Shown: positions 34,573 to 44,274, counted from the stretch's first letter. The stretch: 64,000 nucleotides of DNA from Anaerofustis stercorihominis (GCA_015058295.1 SVCP01000005.1:1-64000); one strand, 5' to 3'. Made by a program: numbers and translations. The notes: generated by a model from the letters alone, not told the origin.

Positions 34573-37500
34573 ATGCGACTTAAAAGTATAGAAATATTCG
34601 GATTCAAATCCTTCGGAAAAAAGATAATAGTGGATTTTTCAAGCCCTGTAACGGCAATCGTCGGTCCTAACGGCAGCGGAAAGAGCAACATCGTTGATGC
34701 TGTAAGGTGGGTGCTCGGTGAACAGAGAGTAAAATCTCTCCGTGTGGGAAAAATGGAAGATATTATCTTTTCCGGAACGGAGAACAAACGTGCCCTGGGA
34801 TATGCGCAGGTCAGTCTCATTCTGGATAACTCCGACGGAATGTTCAGAATAGATTATGACGAAATAGCCATCACAAGAAGGCTGTTCCGTTCAGGGGAAA
34901 GTGAATATCTTATAAACAAGACAAAATGCCGTCTTAAAGACATTCAGGAACTTCTGATGGATACGGGACTCAGCAGGGAAGGGTATTCAATCATCGGACA
35001 AGGACAGATCGAATCCGTAGTAAACAACTCCCCGCAGGAAAGAAAACTTCTTATTGAAGAAGCCGTAGGTATAGTCAAATATAAATCAGGAAAGATCGAA
35101 GCCGAAAAACAGCTTGAAAAAGCGGCGGCGAATTTATATCGTATTACGGATATAATATCGGAAATAGAATCCCGACTGCCCAATCTTAAAAAGCAGGCGC
35201 AGAAGGCAGAGACTTTCCGCGAGCTTTCCACACAGCTCAGGGATATCGAAGTTGCAATTTTTGTTTCACGGACAGATATGCTCAGTGAAAGCCTTGAAAA
35301 TGAAAATAAGGCAAAAGCAGCAATAGAAGAATCTCTTGAGGATATTTCACGTCAGATTTCGGAGAACGAAGAAAAGAAGGAATCACTCCGCATGAAAATC
35401 AACGGAAAGGAAGATGCTCTTCTTATCCTTTCTTCGGAACTTGCAGAAGCGGAAAGTGAATATGAAAAGATCTCAGGCATTCTTTCCGATGCGAAGAAGG
35501 AAAAGAGCGTAAACGAAGGCAAGATACAGGTTATTTCTGCAGAAGTTGAATACCTTAACAAATCCGCCGGTGAACTTTCCGAAAAGAAAGCATCTCTGAA
35601 AGAAAGTCTCGCAAAACTCAGGGAAGAAGAAGCGGCCCTTTCTGCGGTTTACGAAGAAAAACGCAGAATAAGCGAAGAACTCCGTGCCAAGCATGAAGAA
35701 TCGGAAAGAAATATCCGGGAGCTCAGCAGAAAGCTTGACGAAGAAAATAAAAAACTTCTCTCTCTCAGGGAAGAAGAGGCAAAGATCCGTCTCAGATGCG
35801 AAAATGCTGTTGTATCCCGTGAGGAATACGAAGCAAATCTCTCTGCAAAAGAAATTCAGGCAGAAAATGACAGAAAACTTCTTGCAGAGAATGAATATGC
35901 ATCAAGACTTTCATCTCTTGAAGAGAGTATGAAAGATAAGAAGGCATCTGTAGATAACATCACCGCAAAAGGCGAAAGTCTCCGTGATGATATAAGCGAA
36001 GTTTTTACTGCAATGCAGACAAAACAGGCAAGACTGAACCTGTTAAAAGGATTTGACGAAAGCCTGCAGGGTTATAAAAATGCGGTAAAGAAAATCGATG
36101 AGCTTAAAAAGAACGATGAGTATTTCGCAAAGGGCATCAGAGGCATTCTCGGGGAAGTCGTAAGGCATGAGCCGGAATATGCGGAAGCAGTATCAAAGGC
36201 TCTCGGTGGTGCCATTGAATATATAATCACCTCCGATGAGAAAGTTGCTTCCCGTGCCATTGAGCTTCTTAAAAAGAACAAATGGGGAAGGCTGACATTC
36301 ATGCCCCGCAATATCGTTACATCATCGAAATTCAATATAAGCGAAGATGTGAAAAAAATGCCCGGATACATCGGACTTGCGGTGGAGCTTGTTTCGTGTG
36401 ATGATGAATTCAGGCAGATAGTAGACAATGTGCTTTATCGGACGGTTGTAGCGGATAATCTTGACAACGCAAATAAAATCGCTTCCCGTCTTGCTCACAG
36501 AAACAAGATAGTAACTCTCGACGGGGATGTTATCCTTTCCGGCGGAGCTATGGTCGGCGGAAGAAGCAAAAACGAAGACAGCGGAGTCCTCTCAAGAAAA
36601 GCAGAGATACAGACTCTTGAAAAAGAGATCGCATTCATGAAGGATAAATATGACAAGCTTCTTTCCGAAAGAAGCGGTTGTGCGGAAGAATACAAAAATG
36701 CAAAAGCGGACTATGATGACTGCCAGGCGGAATATCTTTCTGTCAGGGAGAAATATACGGAGTTTGAGCTGTCACAGAAGAGTATAAAAGATAAGATCCG
36801 TGAAACTGAATCGGATATAGCATCTGTCAATAAAAAAATAACGGAGATGATTTCTCTGGAGGAACTCTGCAATATTCAGCTTTCGGAATTTGCCGGAATG
36901 ATAGAGGAGTCCCTCAGATATATTGATGAACTTTCTTCCGGGAAGGAAGAATCGGACAGCTCCGCAAGAGATGCGGTCTTCGCGGCAATAAACGAAGCAA
37001 ATGAAGCGGGAGCTGCTCTCTCAAACAAGACACAGAGTATTAATTTCACGCTTGAAAATATCCGTGAGACGGAAGAGGGAATCGAAAGAAACAAAAAAGA
37101 AATCCTCGAAAAGGAAAAGCTTATTTCCGAGACCGTATCGGGAAGCGCACATCTTGACAGTATAATATCCGGATATGAACTCAGGGAATCTTCTGCAGAC
37201 GAGAAAAGAAATTCTCTCAGAAATTCAGAAAGAACACTGCGTGAAGATATATCTTCTCTGAAAGATGAAGATTCGTCTGTAGGCGAAGTTATTACATCGC
37301 TCTTTGCGGATAAATCTGTGGTAGTGGAAAAACTGGGTAAAGTGCAGAATGAAGTGAATAAAATATCACTTCAGATAGACAACCTTGCGCAGAATATGCT
37401 TGAGGATTACGAAATTACATATTCTCTCGCGAAAGAGATGAACCATGTCATCTCAAAAGCGGATCTTGGGGAAGCCCTGCAGAATGTGGGTTCTCTTAAA

Positions 37501-38136
37501 GAACGTATCAAAAAGCTCGGCAATATAAATGCAGATGCTATCGACGAATACGCAAACGAAAGAAGCCGCTTTGAGGATATGTGTATGCAGAGAGATGACC
37601 TTATAAAATCCTCCGAAGAACTCAGGGGCATAATAAGTGATATTTCCGAAAATATGCTTATTCAGTTCAAAAGGGAATTTGCTGTCATACAGAAGGAATT
37701 CAATACAGTATTCCGTGAACTCTTTAACGGAGGCGAAGCACGCCTTGTACTTACGGATCCGGATGATATACTCAACTCCGGCGTTGACATCATCGCACAG
37801 CCGCCGAAAACGAAGCTGAAAAATATTTCTTCACTTTCCGGCGGAGAAAAGACTATGACGGCCATTTCGCTTATTTTCGCAATACTGCGTATCAAGCCTT
37901 CGCCGTTTACGGTTCTGGACGAAATCGATGCTGCGCTTGACGATGCGAATGTAGTCAGATTCTGCGAATATCTTGCGTCTATAAAGAAAGACAATCAGTT
38001 TGTTATTATCACCCATAAGAAAAAGACCATGGAAAACTGTGATGTGCTTTATGGGGCGACGATGAACAGCGACGGCATAACAAAGATACTTTCCGTAAAG
38101 CTTACGGATATTAACGAGAAAGGGGAATTGCTATGA
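34573..38136 (+). CDS. smc: Chromosome segregation protein SMC
   Basis: A 1187-aa SMC protein. N-terminal Walker A GPNGSGKSNIVDAVRWVLGEQ (32 onward), long coiled coils (about 170-490 and 690-1010), a hinge domain at about 510-670 (GIRGILGEVVRHEPEYAEAV... LGGAIEYIITSDEKVA), and the C-terminal ABC signature LSGGEKTMTAISLIFAIL with Walker B PFTVLDEIDAALDD. It condenses and segregates chromosomes with ScpAB. It overlaps ftsY by 4 bp (ATGA). Confidence 0.98.
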   Translation: MRLKSIEIFGFKSFGKKIIVDFSSPVTAIVGPNGSGKSNIVDAVRWVLGEQRVKSLRVGKMEDIIFSGTENKRALGYAQVSLILDNSDGMFRIDYDEIAITRRLFRSGESEYLINKTKCRLKDIQELLMDTGLSREGYSIIGQGQIESVVNNSPQERKLLIEEAVGIVKYKSGKIEAEKQLEKAAANLYRITDIISEIESRLPNLKKQAQKAETFRELSTQLRDIEVAIFVSRTDMLSESLENENKAKAAIEESLEDISRQISENEEKKESLRMKINGKEDALLILSSELAEAESEYEKISGILSDAKKEKSVNEGKIQVISAEVEYLNKSAGELSEKKASLKESLAKLREEEAALSAVYEEKRRISEELRAKHEESERNIRELSRKLDEENKKLLSLREEEAKIRLRCENAVVSREEYEANLSAKEIQAENDRKLLAENEYASRLSSLEESMKDKKASVDNITAKGESLRDDISEVFTAMQTKQARLNLLKGFDESLQGYKNAVKKIDELKKNDEYFAKGIRGILGEVVRHEPEYAEAVSKALGGAIEYIITSDEKVASRAIELLKKNKWGRLTFMPRNIVTSSKFNISEDVKKMPGYIGLAVELVSCDDEFRQIVDNVLYRTVVADNLDNANKIASRLAHRNKIVTLDGDVILSGGAMVGGRSKNEDSGVLSRKAEIQTLEKEIAFMKDKYDKLLSERSGCAEEYKNAKADYDDCQAEYLSVREKYTEFELSQKSIKDKIRETESDIASVNKKITEMISLEELCNIQLSEFAGMIEESLRYIDELSSGKEESDSSARDAVFAAINEANEAGAALSNKTQSINFTLENIRETEEGIERNKKEILEKEKLISETVSGSAHLDSIISGYELRESSADEKRNSLRNSERTLREDISSLKDEDSSVGEVITSLFADKSVVVEKLGKVQNEVNKISLQIDNLAQNMLEDYEITYSLAKEMNHVISKADLGEALQNVGSLKERIKKLGNINADAIDEYANERSRFEDMCMQRDDLIKSSEELRGIISDISENMLIQFKREFAVIQKEFNTVFRELFNGGEARLVLTDPDDILNSGVDIIAQPPKTKLKNISSLSGGEKTMTAISLIFAILRIKPSPFTVLDEIDAALDDANVVRFCEYLASIKKDNQFVIITHKKKTMENCDVLYGATMNSDGITKILSVKLTDINEKGELL

Positions 38137-39038
38137 AAAACGACAAAATGGAAAAAGGCTTTTTAAAGACGAAAAAGACCCTTATGGAAAGGATCAAGGG
38201 TGCATTCACAGGTGAGATCGATGAAGATCTTTATGAAGAACTTACGGAGATACTCGTTCTTGCGGATGTAGGATTTCCCATTGCCGAAAAAATAATCGAT
38301 TCCTCAAGGGAATACCTTTCACGCGGTCAGCTCAAAGATGAAGAAGCTGTAATAGATGCCGTAAAGAGAAGCGCAAGTGATCTTCTCAACGAAAAAGCAA
38401 AAGTCCCCGGTGATGAACCGGTTGAAACTCCGGCAATTATCCTCGTCAGTGGCGTTAACGGAGTAGGAAAGACAACCAGTATCGCAAAGCTTGCGAATAT
38501 GTATAAAAATAAAGGCAAGAGTGTTCTTTTAGCTGCAGCGGACACATTCCGTGCGGCAGCAAGTGAACAGCTTGCGGTGTGGGCGGAAAGACTTGATGTT
38601 CCCATTATCAAAAGCCAGGAAGGACAGGACGCGGCAGGAATTATCTTTGATGCGCTTTCCTCAGGTCATGCAAAGGGATACGATGTAATAATATGCGATA
38701 CTGCAGGCAGACTTCAGAGCAAGAAAAATCTCATGAACGAGCTTGAAAAGATGTACCGTGTGTGCGAGAAGAACAAAGGGGATTATAACCTTTATTCACT
38801 TGTAATCCTCGATGCTATGAGCGGGCAGAATTCCCTTGTACAGCTCGAAAGCTTCTCCGAAATGAAAAAGCCCGACGGAATAATCGTAACAAAGCTTGAC
38901 GGAAGCGCAAAAGGCGGCGTTATCCTTGCAATCGCATCAACAAGTGAGATTCCCATCTGGTATGTTGGTGTGGGTGAAGGTGTTGATGATATAGAAACAT
39001 TTGATGTTGACAGTTATATAGACGCCATATTTGAATAA
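38133..39038 (+). CDS. ftsY: Signal recognition particle receptor FtsY
   Basis: A 301-aa SRP GTPase comprising only the N and G domains, without the long acidic A domain. GVNGVGKTTSIAKLAN (about 106-121), DTFRAAASEQL, DTAGRLQSKKNLMNEL and TKLDGSAKGG are diagnostic. It docks ribosome-SRP complexes at the membrane. Translationally coupled to smc. Confidence 0.97.
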   Translation: MKNDKMEKGFLKTKKTLMERIKGAFTGEIDEDLYEELTEILVLADVGFPIAEKIIDSSREYLSRGQLKDEEAVIDAVKRSASDLLNEKAKVPGDEPVETPAIILVSGVNGVGKTTSIAKLANMYKNKGKSVLLAAADTFRAAASEQLAVWAERLDVPIIKSQEGQDAAGIIFDALSSGHAKGYDVIICDTAGRLQSKKNLMNELEKMYRVCEKNKGDYNLYSLVILDAMSGQNSLVQLESFSEMKKPDGIIVTKLDGSAKGGVILAIASTSEIPIWYVGVGEGVDDIETFDVDSYIDAIFE

Positions 39039-39165
39039 ATGCATATATGCATAATTTGACGTGCATATTCAATGCATATGTGCGGTGTATGTGTGCATAA
39101 TAAGCGCGTAATGTGTATAAAAATGAATAAAAAGTATATTGGGGATATGGATGAAAGAGATTTTA

Positions 39166-39189
39166 TGCATTTTTATGAATTTTTTTGCA
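39166..39189. promoter_or_regulatory. Two overlapping ARG-box-like operators
   Basis: TGCATTTTTATGAA (39166-39179) and TGAATTTTTTTGCA (39176-39189) each match the ArgR box pattern TGNATWWWWATNCA at 13 of 14 positions. They lie just upstream of the -35 of an amino acid ABC transporter operon. Upstream (39040-39099) there are five further TGCATA repeats. Confidence 0.5.
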
Positions 39190-39197
39190 TAAAACTA

Positions 39198-39226
39198 TTG
39201 ACAAAACCTGAAAACGGTAGTATATT
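39198..39226 (+). promoter_or_regulatory. Promoter of the amino acid ABC transporter operon
   Basis: TTGACA (39198-39203), 17-bp spacer, TATATT (39221-39226). Confidence 0.8.
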
Positions 39227-39273
39227 ACACCTATCGAAAAAATATTAACCAATTTACGGAAGGAAAGAAAATT

Positions 39274-40104
39274 ATGAAAAAAATATTTGCACTTTGTCTC
39301 GTAGCTCTTATGATCTTCTCTCTCGCAGCTTGCGGCGGAGACGACGCAAAAGCAAACAAATACGGCCTTATCAACGAAGGTAAGCTTATGGTAGCTATGG
39401 AAGCTGAATATCCGCCGATGGAATACAAAGATGAAAACGGCAAACTCGTAGGCTTCGACGTTGAAATGATGGCAGCAATCGGTGAAAAACTCGGCGTAGA
39501 AATCGAATACGTTGAAATGGCTTGGGACGGTATCTTCATGGGTCTCTCAGCAAGCCACTATGATGCAGTTTGCTCAGGCGTTTCTGTAACACAGGAAAGA
39601 ATCGATGCACAGCAGATGCAGTTCTCAGAAGCTTATATGAACAACGGTCAGTATATTATCGTTCGTGAAGGCGTTACAAACGTAAATCAGCCGGAAGATC
39701 TTGCAGGACTTAAAGTAGGTGTTCAGTTCCAGACAACAGCTGACATCGCTGCTCAGAAATACAAAAACGAAGACGGTATCGACTTTGAACTCACAGCATA
39801 TGACAGCGTACAGCAGGCATTCCTCGGTCTCGAAGCTGGCCAGCTCGATGTAGTAGTTGCAGACGCATCAGTAGCAGTTGCATACGTAAACGCAAATGAC
39901 GACAAATTCGACATTTCAAACGCAAAACTCACAAACGAACCGATGGCTATCGCAGTTGCATACGGCAACGACGAACTTACAGAAGCTCTCAACGGCGCTC
40001 TCGCTGAACTCGTAGCTGACGGCACACTCGCTAAGCTCTCAGAAAAATATGTAGGTACAGACCTTACACAGAACATTGATATGAATCTCGTATCTGTAGA
40101 ATAG
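39274..40104 (+). CDS. Polar amino acid ABC transporter, substrate-binding lipoprotein
   Basis: A 276-aa lipoprotein (lipobox MIFSLAAC, Cys about 21) of solute-binding family 3. LMVAMEAEYPPMEYKDENGKLVGFDVEMMAAIG and YDAVCSGVSVTQERID are typical, and the ligand-binding lobe ends with LSEKYVGTDLTQ. Extremely biased codons indicate abundant expression. The neighbouring ARG-box-like sites make arginine, lysine or a related basic amino acid the likely ligand, but this is inference. A hairpin after the gene separates it from the permease. Confidence 0.92.
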   Translation: MKKIFALCLVALMIFSLAACGGDDAKANKYGLINEGKLMVAMEAEYPPMEYKDENGKLVGFDVEMMAAIGEKLGVEIEYVEMAWDGIFMGLSASHYDAVCSGVSVTQERIDAQQMQFSEAYMNNGQYIIVREGVTNVNQPEDLAGLKVGVQFQTTADIAAQKYKNEDGIDFELTAYDSVQQAFLGLEAGQLDVVVADASVAVAYVNANDDKFDISNAKLTNEPMAIAVAYGNDELTEALNGALAELVADGTLAKLSEKYVGTDLTQNIDMNLVSVE

Positions 40105-40148
40105 TCAAAATCAGTCTGAAAAATACATAAAACAATACTAAAAGCTGA

Positions 40149-40178
40149 TTTAAGGGGCTGAAAAGCCCCTTAAATTTT
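40149..40178 (+). terminator. Attenuating hairpin between binding-protein and permease genes
   Basis: TTTAAGGGGCT (40149-40159) pairs perfectly with 40164-40174, loop GAAA, T-rich tail. Such hairpins allow more binding protein than permease. Confidence 0.78.
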
Positions 40179-40218
40179 ATCCGTAATACGCAAATAATTT
40201 TATTCAGAGGTATTATAT

Positions 40219-40875
40219 ATGACACCACAACAAATGCAGTTGTTCCTTGAAGGAACATTAATGACTTTGAAGCTCACATTCCTGAGTATTTCAATCGGTC
40301 TCGTGCTGGCATTCTTCATTGCGGTAATGAGAATGTCCAAAAATAAGATACTCAAGGGTTTTGCTTGGTTCTATACATGGATCATCAGAGGAACTCCGCT
40401 GTTTCTGCAGATGCTTATGATCAACTTTGCCATTCCTATTATTTATAAGGACATCACAGGGCAGATTCTCCGTAACTGGGAGCCGTTTATTGCAGGTATT
40501 GTTGCCCTTTCTCTCAATACGGCAGCTTATACATCGGAAGTTATCCGTTCGGGCATTGAATCCATCGACAAAGGACAGTGGGAAGCTGCCCAGGCTCTCG
40601 GTATGACAAAATCCCAGACTATGATGAAAGTCATCGTACCGCAGACAATAAAGAGACTTATTCCACCTTTCTGTAACGAGTTCACGACAATCCTCAAGGA
40701 TACATCTCTCGTTTCAACTATCGGTATTACGGAAGTAGTAAGAACGTCAAAACAATTCGCCGGAACAGGGGAGTGGGTGTACTATCTTTATGGTGGTGCG
40801 ATTTATCTCTTCTTCACATCTTTGTCCACGATAATTTTCGACAAGCTTGAAAAAGTTGCCGGAAAGTATGAGTAG
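40219..40875 (+). CDS. Polar amino acid ABC transporter, permease
   Basis: A 218-aa membrane protein with about five helices. It has the His/Glu/Gln permease features: TLKLTFLSISIGLVLAFFIAVMRMS near the N-terminus, WIIRGTPLFLQ, and the EAA loop EAAQALGMTKSQTMMKVIVPQ that contacts the ATPase. One permease with one ATPase suggests a homodimeric channel. Confidence 0.95.
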   Translation: MTPQQMQLFLEGTLMTLKLTFLSISIGLVLAFFIAVMRMSKNKILKGFAWFYTWIIRGTPLFLQMLMINFAIPIIYKDITGQILRNWEPFIAGIVALSLNTAAYTSEVIRSGIESIDKGQWEAAQALGMTKSQTMMKVIVPQTIKRLIPPFCNEFTTILKDTSLVSTIGITEVVRTSKQFAGTGEWVYYLYGGAIYLFFTSLSTIIFDKLEKVAGKYE

Positions 40876-40887
40876 GAGGGTATTGTT

Positions 40888-41652
40888 ATGTCAATGATCC
40901 GTGTTGAAAATCTTAAAAAACATTTCGGTGAACTTGAAGTTCTCAGGGGAATCGATTTTGAAGTACAGAAAGGTGAAGTTGTATGTATCATCGGTCCGTC
41001 AGGGTCCGGGAAAAGTACACTTCTGCGTTGTCTGAATCAGCTTGAAATCCTTACAAGCGGTAAAATATACATAGAAGAAAAGCTCGTTGCTGACCGTGAT
41101 GAAAGCGGTGCGGACAAACTGAACCTTCCGCAGAAGGAAGTCATTGCCCTTTGCGAAGATCTCGGGATGGTGTTCCAGAGATTCAATCTCTTCCCGCACA
41201 AAACAGTCCTTGGAAACCTTATGCTTGCTCCTATGACAGTAAAAAAAGTCGACGGAACAAAAGCAAAAGAAAAGGCGATGGAACTTCTCGGAAAAGTAGG
41301 CCTTGCAGATAAAGCAAACGAATATCCGTCACGTCTTTCCGGCGGACAGCAGCAGAGGGTCGCTATCGCCCGTGCTCTTTGTATGGAACCGAACATTATG
41401 CTCTTTGATGAACCTACGTCAGCCCTCGACCCGGAGCTTGTAGGTGAAGTTCTTGAAGTAATGAAAGATCTTGCAAACGAAGGTATGACAATGGTCGTTG
41501 TAACTCACGAAATGAGCTTTGCAAGGGAAGTTGCAACAAGAGTTATTTTCATGGACGGCGGATATATCGTAGAAGAAGGAACTCCGGAAGATGTATTTGA
41601 CAATCCGCAGAATGACCGTACAAAGGATTTTTTACGCAAGGTCCGCAATTAA
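40888..41652 (+). CDS. Polar amino acid ABC transporter, ATP-binding protein
   Basis: A 254-aa ATPase: Walker [10 protein letters not shown] (about 34-42), Q-loop [13 protein letters not shown], signature [15 protein letters not shown], Walker [15 protein letters not shown] and switch His in [10 protein letters not shown]. It is the HisP/GlnQ/ArtP type. An unusual insertion ([18 protein letters not shown], about 65-83) lies between Walker A and the Q-loop, as also seen in clostridial homologues. Starts 12 bp after the permease gene with GTAGGAGGG. Confidence 0.96.
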   Translation: MSMIRVENLKKHFGELEVLRGIDFEVQKGEVVCIIGPSGSGKSTLLRCLNQLEILTSGKIYIEEKLVADRDESGADKLNLPQKEVIALCEDLGMVFQRFNLFPHKTVLGNLMLAPMTVKKVDGTKAKEKAMELLGKVGLADKANEYPSRLSGGQQQRVAIARALCMEPNIMLFDEPTSALDPELVGEVLEVMKDLANEGMTMVVVTHEMSFAREVATRVIFMDGGYIVEEGTPEDVFDNPQNDRTKDFLRKVRN

Positions 41653-41660
41653 TGCTCGTC

Positions 41661-41772
41661 TGAATTTCCGCATGCTGTGTTGTTTGCGGCGTTGCCCGTG
41701 CTCATTTACTGCAAGTAAACCACGCACGTCCGACTTGCAAGCCGCCTTGCCTGCGAAAATTTATACTTCGCT
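41661..41772. repeat. Dispersed palindromic element, copy A
   Basis: An intergenic inverted-repeat block after the ABC operon. Outer arms TGAATTTCCGCA (41661-41672) and TGCGAAAATTTA (41752-41763) pair; within are the blocks CTGTGTTG, GCTCATTTAC-GCAA-GTAAACCAC (central hairpin) and GCCGCCTTGCCT, followed by TACTTCGC. The same blocks recur in copies B (53473-53614) and C (55418-55570) with different but self-complementary arms. A partial second left end (GCTGTGTTG) follows near 41797. No coding potential seen. Confidence 0.75.
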
Positions 41773-41870
41773 TAAAGCCGTACAGAATTCGTTTGTGCTG
41801 TGTTGGGCGGTATCTGCGTGATAATGCGATAAATACAGCAAAAAATAATTGAAATATAGTGGCAAATATG

Positions 41871-41899
41871 TTGACAGAAGCATATTTATATGCTAAAAT
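41871..41899 (+). promoter_or_regulatory. Promoter of infC-rpmI-rplT
   Basis: TTGACA (41871-41876), 17-bp spacer, TAAAAT (41894-41899). Confidence 0.8.
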
Positions 41900-41905
41900 A
41901 CTTGC

Positions 41906-42031
41906 GTTATGTAAAGCAGAAGAAATTGCTTCTCACCTTCCGACTAAGGTTGTAAGGTCAAATATATTGCCACAATGCGTATGCGTATCAATATATGGGT
42001 TGCAGTTTTCTGCGACCTATTTATTTTTTTA
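41906..42031 (+). ncRNA. infC leader RNA, probable autoregulatory (L20-leader-like) element
   Basis: About 125 nt of transcribed leader between the promoter and infC contain a hairpin (AGAAG...CTTCT), an ACCTT...AAGGT pairing, and finally a terminator-like stem with a T-run directly before the infC ribosome binding site. In Firmicutes infC-rpmI-rplT leaders are regulated by L20 through premature termination. I infer the same role; the exact Rfam family cannot be confirmed by eye. Confidence 0.6.
41998..42031 (+). terminator. Attenuator terminator in the infC leader
   Basis: GGTTGCAG (41998-42005) pairs with CTGCGACC (42010-42017), one G-T pair, followed by a T-rich tail with seven consecutive T. 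Confidence 0.72.
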
Positions 42032-42046
42032 CGGAGGTGAATTCGC

Positions 42047-42559
42047 ATTAAAGAATTTCAGATCAACGAACAGATCCGGGATAAAGAGATCAGAGTTATC
42101 GACGAAAACGGCGTAATGCTCGGAGTTATGTCTGCAAGAGAAGCTCAGGTAATCGCTGATGAAAGAGAACTCGACCTTGTAAAAGTCTCTCCGGACGCAA
42201 AGCCGCCTGTATGTAAGATACTTGACTATGGAAAGTTCCGTTACGAACAGGCAAGAAGAGAAAAAGAATCCAAAAAGAACCAGAAAGTGACAGAAATCAA
42301 AGAAGTAAGGACTTCTGTCAGAGTTCAGGATCACGATCTTCAGGTCAAAGTAAAGGCTATTTCCAAGTTCATTGAAGACGGCAACAAAGTAAAAGTGTCT
42401 GTTCGCTTCAGAGGAAGAGAAATGTCTTACACAGAAACCGGCAAGACCTTGCTTCTCAAGATCAAGGATATGCTCGGCGATACTTGTGTAGTGGAAAAAC
42501 CGCCTAAAATGGAAGGTCGCAGCTATGTAATGTATCTTGCACCAAAAAAACAATCATAA
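42047..42559 (+). CDS. infC: Translation initiation factor IF-3
   Basis: A 170-aa protein starting at the non-standard codon ATT (42047), 7 nt after GGAGGTG; no ATG or GTG lies in a suitable place, and the N-terminus KEFQINEQIRDKEIRVIDENG is required by the family. Conserved DLVKVSPDAKPPVCKILDYGKFRYEQ and VKVSVRFRGREMSYTETG are present. AUU starts underlie IF-3 autoregulation in E. coli. First gene of the infC-rpmI-rplT operon. Confidence 0.96.
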   Translation: MKEFQINEQIRDKEIRVIDENGVMLGVMSAREAQVIADERELDLVKVSPDAKPPVCKILDYGKFRYEQARREKESKKNQKVTEIKEVRTSVRVQDHDLQVKVKAISKFIEDGNKVKVSVRFRGREMSYTETGKTLLLKIKDMLGDTCVVEKPPKMEGRSYVMYLAPKKQS

Positions 42560-42589
42560 CGAATACGAAATACTCAGGAGGAAATTTTC

Positions 42590-42784
42590 ATGCCTAAAAT
42601 GAAATCGCACAGAGGTGCTTCTAAGAGATTCAAAAGAAAAAAATCAGGATTGATCAAGCGTTCAAGCGCTATGAAGAACCATATCCTCAACAAGAAAACA
42701 ACAAAAAGACTCCGTAAGCTCAGAAAAGGCGGCTACATTTCCAAAGCTGACTCTAAGAGAATCGGTCAGATTATCGTAAGATAA
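42590..42784 (+). CDS. rpmI: Ribosomal protein L35
   Basis: A 64-aa basic protein, [20 protein letters not shown] at the N-terminus and [20 protein letters not shown] later, the L35 signature. GAGGAAA precedes the ATG. Normal length. Confidence 0.97.
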   Translation: MPKMKSHRGASKRFKRKKSGLIKRSSAMKNHILNKKTTKRLRKLRKGGYISKADSKRIGQIIVR

Positions 42785-42808
42785 TTAAGTTTAAGGAGGA
42801 TATAAGAA

Positions 42809-43165
42809 ATGGCTAGAATTAAAAGAGGCATTAACGTAAAAAGAAAACATAAAAAAGTATTGAAACAGGCTAAAGGTTACTACGGTGCTAAATCGAAGCT
42901 TTATCGTTCAGCTACAGAAGCTGTAATGAGAGCACAGAGAAGCGCATTTGCAGGCAGAAAGCAGAAAAAGAGAGATATGAGAAAACTCTGGATCGCAAGA
43001 ATCAACGCTGCTGCAAGACTCAACGACCTCAGCTACTCAAGAATGATGCACGGCCTTAAAGTTGCAGGCGTAAACATCGACAGAAAAATGCTCGCTGACC
43101 TCGCTATGAACGATGCAGCTGCATTCACAGCTCTCGCTGAAACAGCTAAAGAAGCTCTTGCTTAA
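42809..43165 (+). CDS. rplT: Ribosomal protein L20
   Basis: A 118-aa basic protein ([37 protein letters not shown]), 23S rRNA assembly protein and likely repressor of its own operon through the leader. AAGGAGG precedes the ATG. Confidence 0.97.
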   Translation: MARIKRGINVKRKHKKVLKQAKGYYGAKSKLYRSATEAVMRAQRSAFAGRKQKKRDMRKLWIARINAAARLNDLSYSRMMHGLKVAGVNIDRKMLADLAMNDAAAFTALAETAKEALA

Positions 43166-43177
43166 TGAGCTTTATAT

Positions 43178-43206
43178 ACCATCGGATTTTTCCGGTGGTT
43201 TTTTTA
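43178..43206 (+). terminator. Terminator after rplT
   Basis: ACCATCGG (43178-43185) pairs with CCGGTGGT (43192-43199), then a run of T. Confidence 0.82.
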
Positions 43207-43217
43207 TAATATTGAGA

Positions 43218-43250
43218 CACAAAATAAAAATGGCAGTGCGACTGCCATTT
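43218..43250 (-). terminator. Terminator after the alpha/beta hydrolase gene
   Basis: AAATGGCAGT (43228-43237) pairs with ACTGCCATTT (43241-43250), GCG loop; the minus strand continues TTATTTTG after the stem. It begins at the stop codon. Confidence 0.8.
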
Positions 43251-44193
43251 ACAGATATTTTTCTATGAAGTTGTCGATTGTCTTCCAGTATCTTTCATTT
43301 TCAATTACTTCGGACATGCAATGTCTCGCACCTTTTACGCTCATTTTTTCTTTAGGTACGTTTGCGGCATTGTATAATTCGTCCAGGAAAGAAAATGGCA
43401 CAAAATCGTCGTCTTCACCGTGGATGAAAAGTACCGGGATCTTACATTTTTTTATCTGGGAAAGAGGCGATGCTTCGCTGAATGTATACCCGGCTTTTTT
43501 TCTGCTGATAATGTCTGCAATGTGCATAATGGGAAATGCAGGAAGGTGATATCTTACCTTGAGCTGAAGGGAAAATTCTTCCCATACGCCGAGATATGCG
43601 CAGTCGGAGATTGCAAGGCGGACATTTTCAGCAAGATCTTCTTCACCTACGGTGTTCAGAACCGTTGCGGCTCCCATTGACTGACCGAAAAGGATTATTT
43701 TGGATTGAGGGTCGCTTTTTATAATCTCCTCTGCCCATAGTTTTATGTCAAGCCTTTCAAGCCAGCCCATACCTCTGAATCTGCCGCCGCTTTTTCCGTG
43801 TGCTCTTGCATCAACTGCGAGTATATTGAAATTGTCTTTGTAAAGATGCTCCGCTTTACCGAGCATACCGGAAAGATCGCTCGTATAGCCGTGGCACAGA
43901 ATTGCGTATTTGTGAGAGTCGGCTTTGAGGAAGTATCCGAAGAGTTCCGTACCATCAAAGGCATTAACAGTTCTTTCTTCTGCGTTTTTATAGAAAAATT
44001 CTTTCCATTCTTTGCTTCCGCCGATGACAGTAACTGCATAAGCAAGCTCATCCGGATCTGTGGAGAGGCTTTCGAGTCCTTCTTTATGCTCCATTTTTCT
44101 GTCAAGTACAAAATGCACAAGATAATTTGCGATGAAAAAGCATATTATACCGATGAGTATGACTGCAGATAATAAAATCAACAGGATCTTCAT
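43249..44193 (-). CDS. Membrane-anchored alpha/beta hydrolase
   Basis: A 314-aa protein with an N-terminal membrane helix (about 3-27) and an alpha/beta-hydrolase domain of the type labelled dienelactone or acylglycerol hydrolase. Catalytic triad visible: nucleophile Ser in GQSMGAA (about 169-175), Asp in HGEDDDFVP, and His in GARHCMSE; HGYTSD is the oxyanion motif. Faces outward if the N-terminal helix is a signal anchor. Substrate unknown; it sits downstream of spoVA genes but is a separate unit (74-bp gap). Confidence 0.9.
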   Translation of the reverse strand: MKILLILLSAVILIGIICFFIANYLVHFVLDRKMEHKEGLESLSTDPDELAYAVTVIGGSKEWKEFFYKNAEERTVNAFDGTELFGYFLKADSHKYAILCHGYTSDLSGMLGKAEHLYKDNFNILAVDARAHGKSGGRFRGMGWLERLDIKLWAEEIIKSDPQSKIILFGQSMGAATVLNTVGEEDLAENVRLAISDCAYLGVWEEFSLQLKVRYHLPAFPIMHIADIISRKKAGYTFSEASPLSQIKKCKIPVLFIHGEDDDFVPFSFLDELYNAANVPKEKMSVKGARHCMSEVIENERYWKTIDNFIEKYL

Positions 44194-44274
44194 TTATGTT
44201 CCCTCCGGAATGTTTTTTTATATTTTATCATCATACCGGGGGAAAATAAAGAATATCACAGAAAAATCTGCAGT

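Noticed and set aside
39040-39099. Five TGCATA repeats as a tandem array of ARG boxes
   Set aside because: Spacing between halves is 2 or 5 bases instead of 4, so they do not fit the box; kept only as a note beside the two better sites.
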